This document shows positions 6,304 through 10,741 of a stretch of 10,741 nucleotides of DNA, piece after piece (positions within the stretch are counted from its first letter, which is position 1; each line of letters begins with the position of its first letter). The position numbers and the translations under genes are program-made. The notes beneath the pieces are model-generated. The model was not told where the DNA came from, ran no database searches, and saw only the letters and a program-made list of their open reading frames with translations. Source of the DNA: Bacillota bacterium (GTDB lineage Bacteria; Bacillota; UBA4882; UBA8346); the NCBI GenBank assembly GCA_003501335.1, contig DNPQ01000021.1, positions 1 to 10,741 on the forward strand, written 5' to 3'.

Positions 6304-7070
6304 TGTGGATTGATAGTCATACTCATTTAAATGATCAGGCCTTCCAGGAAGATTACCCTATAGCCATTCAGACAGCAATGAACAGCGGTGTTTCGACAAT
6401 GATGGTCGTTGGTTATGATCTTGAGTCCTCACGGCGGGCCGTGGATTTGGCAAGCAGATATCCCATGTTGTGGGCGGCTGTTGGAGTTCATCCGCAGGAT
6501 GCCCGAACCTGGAATCAGGATGCCCTGAGGACACTGGAGGATCTCCTGAAGGAGCCAAAGGTGGTTGCAGTTGGAGAAATCGGTTTGGATTATCACTATC
6601 TCGATTCTTCCAAAGAAGACCAGCAAGGAGCCTTTAGGGAACAAATTCAGCTTGCCAATGAATATCATAAACCAGTGATCATTCATAACCGGGAGGCTCA
6701 TCAGGATACTTATTCATTACTGAATCAGGAACGAATCGGTCCGGCGGGCGGTGTGATGCATTGTTTCAGCGGCAGCCGGGAGACGGCCTCCCAGTTTTTG
6801 AAAATGGGTCTTTATTTGTCGTTTACCGGTGTTATTACTTTCACCAATGCGGAGAAACTCAGAAATGTGGCCGCTGAAATACCTTTGGATCGGTTACTGG
6901 TGGAGACGGATTGCCCGTATATGTCACCTTATCCTTTCCGGGGCCGTCGGAATGAACCTTTCCGGGTTGCGCTCGTAGGGGAAAAATTGGCGGAGATCAA
7001 GCAATTACCGGTTGAAGAAGTCATGCAAGCCACTACCGCCAATGCCAGGACTTTATTTCAAATTGAATGA
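6303..7070 (+). CDS. tatD: TatD-family metal-dependent hydrolase (deoxyribonuclease)
   Basis: TatD proteins are cytoplasmic metal-dependent hydrolases with a TIM-barrel fold; characterised members act as 3'-5' exonucleases or DNases. All metal ligands expected of the family are visible in the 255 residues: 'DSHTHLND' (4-11, H6 and H8), 'GEIGLDYHY' (91-99, E92), H128 in 'IIHNREAH', H153 in 'MHCFSG' and D203 in 'ETDCPYMSP'. The start ATG overlaps the metG stop by one base, so translation is probably coupled and the gene should share the metG T-box transcript. This is the YabD position in the Bacillus order. The radical SAM gene 93 nt downstream belongs to a family named for its link to TatD. 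Confidence 0.96.
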   Translation: MWIDSHTHLNDQAFQEDYPIAIQTAMNSGVSTMMVVGYDLESSRRAVDLASRYPMLWAAVGVHPQDARTWNQDALRTLEDLLKEPKVVAVGEIGLDYHYLDSSKEDQQGAFREQIQLANEYHKPVIIHNREAHQDTYSLLNQERIGPAGGVMHCFSGSRETASQFLKMGLYLSFTGVITFTNAEKLRNVAAEIPLDRLLVETDCPYMSPYPFRGRRNEPFRVALVGEKLAEIKQLPVEEVMQATTANARTLFQIE

Positions 7071-7163
7071 CATGATATCAATTATATTGTAAAAGATATA
7101 GATTAACATTACGATTCATACTTTAGAACACTTCGAAATAATTATAAATAGGGAAGTGCCGGC

Positions 7164-7778
7164 ATGCAAGAAAAAGATAATACCAATCCGAACATGGTTA
7201 TCGCATATCCCATTCAAGATGCGCTTTACTTAAATATTACCAACCGGTGTCCCAATGCCTGCCTTTTTTGCATCCGGGAGACAACCGGCGGGGTCGGTTA
7301 CAACCTTTGGCTGAACCATGAACCGTCAGTGCATGAAATCATGATGATGGTGGAAGAATATGGATATCATTATCGGGAAGTCGTCTTTTGCGGCTATGGT
7401 GAGCCTTTATTGCGGCCGGAAATCGTCAAGGAAGTCGCGGGGAAAATAAAAGAACATCAGGTTTCAGTACGGCTGAATACCAATGGTTTGGCCGATTTAT
7501 TTCTGGGATATGATATCCTTCCGGAGCTTGCCGAATTAATCGATACAATATCCATTAGTCTGAATGCGGAGAACGCAGCAGCCTATGAAAAATTAACCCA
7601 GTCTCCATACGGAATCAATGCATTCCCGGCAGTCTTGGATTTTATCCGCCGCAGTAAGCTGGTTATCCCGAAAGTTGTTGCATCGGTTGTCCGTTATCCG
7701 GGAGTCGATATAAAGAAAGCGGCGTTACTTGCCGAAGATCTAAAAGTAGACTTCCGGATCCGGGAATTAATGGAGTAA
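7164..7778 (+). CDS. TatD-associated radical SAM protein
   Basis: The 204-residue protein has the radical SAM cluster motif C29-x3-C33-x2-C36 ('NRCPNACLFC'), which binds a 4Fe-4S cluster. It also has the SAM-contact motif 'GYGEPLL' (77-83, equivalent of GGE) and the barrel strands 'VRLNTNG' (102-108) and 'ISISLNA' (129-135). It lacks any extra C-terminal cysteine cluster, so it is a minimal radical SAM domain. Its size, 'YLNITNRCPNACLFC' start and place just after tatD fit the TatD-linked radical SAM family (TIGR04038-type), whose reaction is not established as far as I know. The start has an AGGGAAG site 10 nt upstream; an internal ATG at 7194 would trim ten residues. It may be co-transcribed with metG-tatD, although the 93-nt AT-rich gap could hold a promoter. 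Confidence 0.88.
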   Translation: MQEKDNTNPNMVIAYPIQDALYLNITNRCPNACLFCIRETTGGVGYNLWLNHEPSVHEIMMMVEEYGYHYREVVFCGYGEPLLRPEIVKEVAGKIKEHQVSVRLNTNGLADLFLGYDILPELAELIDTISISLNAENAAAYEKLTQSPYGINAFPAVLDFIRRSKLVIPKVVASVVRYPGVDIKKAALLAEDLKVDFRIRELME

Positions 7779-7782
7779 TTGG

Positions 7783-7859
7783 TTTTTAGCAGGATTTCTT
7801 TTTAAAAGGTCGAATTGTAATCATGGAGAAATTGCTACTTTTGAATAGCTGCTAAAAAA
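7783..7859 (+). repeat. 10-bp perfect inverted repeat after the radical SAM gene
   Basis: TTTTTAGCAG (7783-7792) is the exact complement of CTGCTAAAAA (7849-7858), 56 nt apart. Inside, ATTTCT (7794-7799) can pair with AGAAAT. The fold would close a structured RNA upstream of yabE. No T-run follows, so it is not an ordinary terminator. It could be a leader element of yabE or a 3' end element of the upstream gene. Confidence 0.35.
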
Positions 7860-7948
7860 CGAATGTATGGATTTCGGATAGAATTTTTAATTGTTCGACG
7901 GGCTTGCCTCTAAAAGACGAGCTCTAATTATCTCAAAGGGGGGTCAGA

Positions 7949-8980
7949 ATGAAGGTAAAGGTTATAACGGGTCGTTGGGAAAAAAGGTTTCGCGATTATC
8001 TGTACATAGGCTTGGGTTCGGTAATAGGCGTCGCGTTACTGGGTTTCGTTTTTTATATGACAGCGCTTCGCACTGTCTCTCTTCAAGTGGACGGACATAG
8101 TTATCAATGGCGCACCATCAATTCTGATGTGACCCATGTATTAAAAGAGAAAAAAATCTTTCTCAATACGGGTGACACGGTCCGGCCGAGTCTAAAAACA
8201 GCAATCACTGAAAATTTAAAAATTCAGGTGTTCCGGGCTTTTACCGTTAAAATTCGGGCCAATGGTCAAACCAAAGAGTTTAATACCACTGCCGAAACGG
8301 TCAAAAAGGTCCTGGCATCTGCTAAAATTACTATCGACAAAGACGATAAGATTTCACCATCATTAAATACGGTGGTTGTTCCAGGCCAGAAAATCAAGGT
8401 CGTGAAGATTGATAGTAAACTGGTTACCAAACAGATTACAGTGAAACCTAGTACTGAATATTACAAGGACAAAGATTTGGAACGCGGCGCAGAAAAAGTA
8501 GTCCGTCAAGGTCAGTCAGGTTTGGTAGAACGACAAGAGAAAGTCGTTTATGAGGACGGTAAAGAAGTTGACCGTTACAAAGTCGCCGAGAAAACGATTC
8601 AGCCCGTAGTTAATGCGGTGATAGCCAGAGGAATTCGGAATGTAGTAAGGACTTTAACAACTTCGCGGGGCGCATTCCGTTATATTGAAGTGAAAAGTAT
8701 GGTTGCAACTGCTTATTATCCAGGACCGGAGAGCTGCGGTAAATATGCGGCGATCGGTCAAACCTATACGGGAAAAAAGGCCGGGTTCGGTTTGGTGGCA
8801 GTTGATCCGCGATTTATTAAACTGGGGACCATATTATACATTGAGGGCTATGGAAGAGCGGAGGCCGCCGATATCGGAGGCGCCATCAAGGGCAACCGTA
8901 TCGATCTCTGTTACGAAACCTATCGTGAAGCCGCAATGTATGGCACCAAGAATGTGAAGGTATATATCTTAGAAGAGTAG
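7949..8980 (+). CDS. yabE: YabE-like cell-wall protein (TM, DUF348 x2, G5, 3D domain)
   Basis: This is a membrane-anchored, exported cell-wall protein of the YabE/Sps type, a firmicute relative of resuscitation-promoting factors, thought to cleave or remodel peptidoglycan. The 343 residues read as follows. A short cytoplasmic N-terminus leads to one transmembrane helix (17-40). Two ubiquitin-like DUF348 repeats follow (about 43-95 and 97-150). A G5 domain (about 151-226) is marked by 'KQITVKPSTEYYKDKDLERGAEKVVRQGQSG' type sequence (161-191). Last comes a C-terminal 3D domain (about 249-343), named for three Asp: D286 in 'VAVDP', D308 in 'AADIGG' and D319 in 'RIDLC'. A strong AAAGGGGGG site lies 5 nt before the ATG. 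It follows metG-tatD as in B. subtilis, with the radical SAM gene inserted between. A strong terminator follows. Confidence 0.93.
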   Translation: MKVKVITGRWEKRFRDYLYIGLGSVIGVALLGFVFYMTALRTVSLQVDGHSYQWRTINSDVTHVLKEKKIFLNTGDTVRPSLKTAITENLKIQVFRAFTVKIRANGQTKEFNTTAETVKKVLASAKITIDKDDKISPSLNTVVVPGQKIKVVKIDSKLVTKQITVKPSTEYYKDKDLERGAEKVVRQGQSGLVERQEKVVYEDGKEVDRYKVAEKTIQPVVNAVIARGIRNVVRTLTTSRGAFRYIEVKSMVATAYYPGPESCGKYAAIGQTYTGKKAGFGLVAVDPRFIKLGTILYIEGYGRAEAADIGGAIKGNRIDLCYETYREAAMYGTKNVKVYILEE

Positions 8981-9005
8981 TCTTCATAAGTAAATAAAAA
9001 ATAGG

Positions 9006-9036
9006 AAACCCCGGCATCAACAGTCGGGGTTTTAAT
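9006..9036 (+). terminator. Rho-independent terminator after yabE
   Basis: AAACCCCGGC (9006-9015) pairs with GTCGGGGTTT (9023-9032), 10 bp with one G-U, 7-nt loop, followed by TTTTAATTT. It lies 25 nt after the yabE stop. Confidence 0.92.
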
Positions 9037-9048
9037 TTCCAGTCATAC

Positions 9049-9073
9049 TGTAAATATTTTACAATTATATAAA
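9049..9073 (+). promoter_or_regulatory. Operator-like inverted repeat and possible -10 of the barrel gene
   Basis: TGTAAA (9049-9054) and TTTACA (9058-9063) form a perfect 6-bp inverted repeat around TAT, directly followed by TATATAAA (9066-9073), a possible -10 box. No convincing -35 is present at the right distance, so the promoter would be weak or activator-dependent. The repeat would be well placed for a repressor or activator dimer. The gene starts at 9103. Confidence 0.4.
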
Positions 9074-9102
9074 CATAGGGCTAAAAACCCGGGAGGATTC
9101 TC

Positions 9103-9518
9103 ATGCGGCAACTTAGAAATAGTATTTTGGGTCTTTTGGTTGGAACGTTATTATTGATCCCAACCGCTGTCTGGGGGCGTGATAACTTGGGAACCTCCGG
9201 AAGTGAAGGGATAGTAACCATCAAAAGTATTGATAAGTTAGGCTTACGGGTGGGTGGGGAATACGGAGTTATGGATAATTTGGCGCTCGTGGCCGATCTT
9301 GGAGACCATAATTACTTAGGACAGCCCTGGAGGACAGAATCACCGCTATCGGGACCATCGATGTTTATGAAGATGATAGGAATCTTCAAGCCGATTATGA
9401 GATGGAATTCGAAATGGATTTGACGGAACGGCTCAATGCCCACCTGGGATTAGCCGGAGAGATCAAGGACAGCCAAATAACCTCCAACTTGATGCTGGGA
9501 GTGGGATATCGTTTTTAA
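9103..9518 (+). pseudogene. Small exported beta-barrel-like (outer membrane type) protein, frameshifted
   Basis: The frame opening at 9103 (GGGAGG ribosome site) begins with a signal peptide (residues 1-25, hydrophobic 'ILGLLVGTLLLIPTAVWG'). It then has strand-turn-strand sequence 'LGLRVGGEYGVMDNLALVAD', typical of barrels. That frame loses its pattern after about 9327 and stops at 9421-9423. In the frame one base back, coding resumes: from 'LEDRITAIGTIDVYEDD' through 'LNAHLGLAGEIKDSQ' to the end 'SNLMLGVGYRF' with stop 9516-9518. A final Phe after alternating residues is the classic outer-membrane insertion signal. Joining the frames gives about 138 residues; restoring one C in the CCC run at 9325-9327 would do it. 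It is a pseudogene, a sequencing error or, less likely, programmed slippage. No specific family is recognised. Confidence 0.7.
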
Positions 9519-9574
9519 GATACCCTCTGCAACCCATTTTTAATGGGGCTATTCCATAAAAAATCTTAAGGATC

Positions 9575-9633
9575 AAGATATACAATAGTAGAAACTCATC
9601 GGTACGATGCTGCTGCATATTGTATATCTTTTT
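9575..9633 (+). terminator. 13-bp perfect AT-rich hairpin with T-run, likely terminator
   Basis: AAGATATACAATA (9575-9587) is exactly complementary to TATTGTATATCTT (9618-9630), followed by three more T (five in a row at 9629-9633). The 30-nt loop holds its own CATCG-GTA-CGATG hairpin (9597-9609). It could terminate the barrel gene that ends 57 nt earlier, but the low GC content and structured loop are unusual for a terminator. Confidence 0.5.
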
Positions 9634-9639
9634 GATTAT

Positions 9640-9674
9640 AAAAACCCGCCTCTTTTATGGGGCTGCTAGGGTTT
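9640..9674 (-). terminator. Terminator of the 140-residue protein gene
   Basis: Read on the minus strand, AAACCC and GCCCC pair with GAGGC and GGGTTT, with a 5-nt bulge (TAGCA) on the 5' side, followed by TTTTTAT. It lies about 25 nt after the stop codon of the minus-strand gene. Confidence 0.75.
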
Positions 9675-9699
9675 AATTCTGCTTGGAGATACCGCATTA

Positions 9700-10122
9700 T
9701 CAGGCTACTTCATGCTGAAGATCCTTGATAAACTGATCAAACATGGCGGTTACTTTGTCGCTGTTCTTGCCTAGAAAATAAGCTACTTTAACAGGCGACT
9801 CCGTTGCAAGGAGGCCTTCCATAGCCTGCCGGAAATATTGGTAATAGCTTTTGAAGAATAATTCAAAAATAGGAAAAATATCATCTTGACCCGGGCTGGC
9901 AGCTTTGATGCCCCGGTTTTGCTGGTATAAGCTGAAAAGTGTTTGATAAGCCTGATCCTGGAGCTTATTCACATCAATAGCAGCGTTTTCGGCTACTTTT
10001 CTTAGTGACTTTAACTCTAAGACATCCTGAAATAATTCACGTTCAAAAAATTCTTCTTCATCAATCATAGTTTTTTCAAATGCCTGCTCGGTACAATTTT
10101 CCGAATTTAAAATATCACTCAT
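9700..10122 (-). CDS. Unrecognised helical cytoplasmic protein, 140 residues
   Basis: I do not recognise a family. The gene is well supported: an AAAGGGGGAAC ribosome site before the ATG, an extended -10 promoter, a terminator, and coding-like composition. The protein has no signal peptide, membrane segment, cysteine cluster or nucleotide-binding motif. The N-terminal 40 residues are very acidic ('DEEEFFERELFQDVLELKSL'). The rest reads as amphipathic helices: about 40-70; then a Pro/Gly break 'ASPGQDDIFP' (75-84); then 85-106, rich in Phe and Tyr ('FELFFKSYYQYFRQAMEGLL'); and a last helix pair, about 112-138. It stands alone on its strand, between the barrel-like gene and alaS, divergent from alaS. 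A lineage-specific regulator or adaptor is possible but only a guess. Confidence 0.75.
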   Translation of the reverse strand: MSDILNSENCTEQAFEKTMIDEEEFFERELFQDVLELKSLRKVAENAAIDVNKLQDQAYQTLFSLYQQNRGIKAASPGQDDIFPIFELFFKSYYQYFRQAMEGLLATESPVKVAYFLGKNSDKVTAMFDQFIKDLQHEVA

Positions 10123-10251
10123 TCAAGTTCCCCCTTTAAAATTTTGATAGGTTTGGCTATATTTTTTTACCGGCCTTTGGTTGCTTCGCTGACCCGATTT
10201 TTTTCAAAATGCAGCGTAATTTCCATTACATTATGCCCCTGATTTTGGTGA

Positions 10252-10281
10252 ATTATACCATCTGTTTTATTCGATTGGCAA
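10252..10281 (-). promoter_or_regulatory. Promoter of the 140-residue protein gene
   Basis: On the minus strand, TTGCCA (10281-10276, five of six consensus bases), an 18-bp spacer and TATAAT (10257-10252) are preceded by TGG, giving an extended -10. The implied leader is about 120 nt, long for a small gene, and includes a GTAAT-GGAA-ATTAC hairpin (10229-10216). The 329-bp gap to alaS holds this promoter, the alaS promoter and leader, and no other gene that I can see. Confidence 0.75.
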
Positions 10282-10299
10282 TTCGTATTGAAAAGGGTG

Positions 10300-10328
10300 T
10301 TGCTATTACATTTGTTTTCTATTAAAAT
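10300..10328 (+). promoter_or_regulatory. Candidate alaS promoter
   Basis: TTGCTA (10300-10305, four of six), a 17-bp spacer and TAAAAT (10323-10328, five of six) lie about 124 bp upstream of the alaS start. The predicted leader is about 115 nt. Confidence 0.6.
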
Positions 10329-10399
10329 GGAATCAGTCTATGGAAATTTACAGGGATGGATAGAGACGTTTAAATTATAAAAACCGGTATTTGTGCGGG

Positions 10400-10423
10400 G
10401 AGTCCCTTCTTGGGCACTCTTTT
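10400..10423 (+). terminator. Attenuator-like hairpin in the alaS leader
   Basis: GAGTCCC (10400-10406) pairs with GGGCACTC (10412-10419), leaving one C bulged, 5-nt loop, followed directly by TTTT. It is between the promoter and the ribosome site of alaS. Four T residues make a weak terminator, so partial attenuation or leftover readthrough control is possible. No T-box sequence accompanies it. Confidence 0.45.
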
Positions 10424-10451
10424 ACGAATTGCCGATATAGGAGTGAATGGA

Positions 10452-10741
10452 TTGAAAACAGCCAATCAGATTCGTCAGGAATTTTTAGATTTTTTCCGGG
10501 AAAAGGGCCATACCATTGTGCCGAGCGCTTCCGTGATCCCGCATAATGATCCAACCTTAATTTTCACCAATGCCGGCATGAATCAATTTAAAGATGTATT
10601 CTTGGGCACCGGCACCCGGGACTATCGAAGGGCGTCCGATACCCAAAAATGTATCCGGGTTAGCGGCAAGCACAATGACCTGGAAGAAGTGGGACGAGAC
10701 ACTTACCATCATACTTTCTTTGAGATGCTGGGCAATTGGTC
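10452..10741 (+). CDS. alaS: Alanyl-tRNA synthetase, N-terminal part (cut by window edge)
   Basis: AlaRS is a class II synthetase that charges tRNA-Ala. My translation from the TTG at 10452 gives 96 residues in one open frame to the edge. The family N-terminus is clear: 'QIRQEFLDFFREKGHTIVPS' (6-25), 'NDPTLIFTNAGMNQFKDVFLG' region (32-52, motif 1 with TNAGM), 'RASDTQKCIRVSGKHNDLEEVG' region (60-81) and 'HHTFFEMLGNWS' (86-97, motif 2 start). The TTG start is preferred because an AGGAG site (10439-10443) lies 8 nt upstream; the nearby ATG at 10447 is in another frame and meets TGA at once. It starts a new transcription unit divergent from the 140-residue gene. Confidence 0.97.
   Translation, partial: MKTANQIRQEFLDFFREKGHTIVPSASVIPHNDPTLIFTNAGMNQFKDVFLGTGTRDYRRASDTQKCIRVSGKHNDLEEVGRDTYHHTFFEMLGNW

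Noticed and set aside
7779..7948. c-di-AMP (ydaO-type) riboswitch upstream of yabE
   Set aside because: The conserved ydaO cores and pseudo-symmetric helices are absent and the gap is short.
9325..9330. Programmed ribosomal frameshift in the barrel gene
   Set aside because: No X-XXY-YYZ heptamer or downstream stimulatory hairpin is evident; CCC-TGG alone is too weak. Kept only as a remote alternative.
9103..9423. Intact 106-residue protein ending at the first stop
   Set aside because: The last 30 residues lose barrel character, while the neighbouring frame continues a clear barrel tail to 9518; a frameshift explains this better.
10178..10208. Plus-strand terminator GGT...ACC followed by CGATTTTTTT
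   Set aside because: The stem has only about five pairs with bulges, and no plus-strand gene ends there.
10329..10451. T-box leader upstream of alaS
   Set aside because: No GGGTGGTACCGCG-like T-box sequence or AGTA/specifier layout is present.
1..10741. CRISPR array, insertion sequence, tRNA or rRNA gene
   Set aside because: No regularly spaced repeats, transposase-like frame, cloverleaf or rRNA-like sequence was seen on either strand.

Overview
The window looks like chromosomal DNA from a low-to-moderate GC Bacillota (Firmicutes). The order rsmI - abrB (opposite strand) - metG - tatD - yabE matches the Bacillus subtilis order yabC-abrB-metS-yabD-yabE. The metG leader is a methionine T-box, and abrB carries a Spo0A-box-like site at its start of transcription, which suggests a spore-forming lineage. 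A damaged small gene near position 9100 encodes a signal peptide plus a beta-barrel-like tail ending in Phe. This hints that the host may be one of the diderm (outer-membrane-bearing) Bacillota. The species cannot be named from the sequence alone.

Left part (1-3361): the N-terminal part of a DeoR-family repressor runs off the left edge on the minus strand. It has its own extended -10 promoter and repeated AAAACGAAC operator-like motifs. After a 484-bp noncoding gap with several inverted repeats comes a plus-strand cluster of cbiG, cobO and rsmI: two cobalamin genes followed by a 16S rRNA ribose methyltransferase. It ends at a bidirectional terminator shared with the converging abrB.

Centre (3371-8980): abrB (minus, with a CxxC...CxxC tail) and the metG unit diverge. 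The metG unit has a consensus promoter, a complete Met-specific T-box (specifier AUG, K-turn, T-box sequence, antiterminator and terminator), an unusual 14-bp hairpin after the terminator, and then metG. tatD overlaps the metG stop by one base. Next come a TatD-associated radical SAM protein and a YabE-like cell-wall protein (TM segment, two DUF348, G5, 3D domain), closed by a strong terminator. The expected rnmV-ksgA pair does not follow yabE.

Right part (9000-10741): this holds the frameshifted exported barrel-like gene, a long AT-rich hairpin, an unrecognised 140-residue helical protein on the minus strand with its own promoter and terminator, and the start of alaS (TTG start). The alaS leader has a small attenuator-like hairpin but no T-box.

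Most of the window is housekeeping: tRNA charging, rRNA modification, nucleic-acid hydrolysis, cofactor synthesis and wall turnover. The less ordinary items are the broken outer-membrane-like gene, the unknown 140-residue protein, the radical SAM gene beside tatD, and several untyped RNA or DNA structures in intergenic regions.
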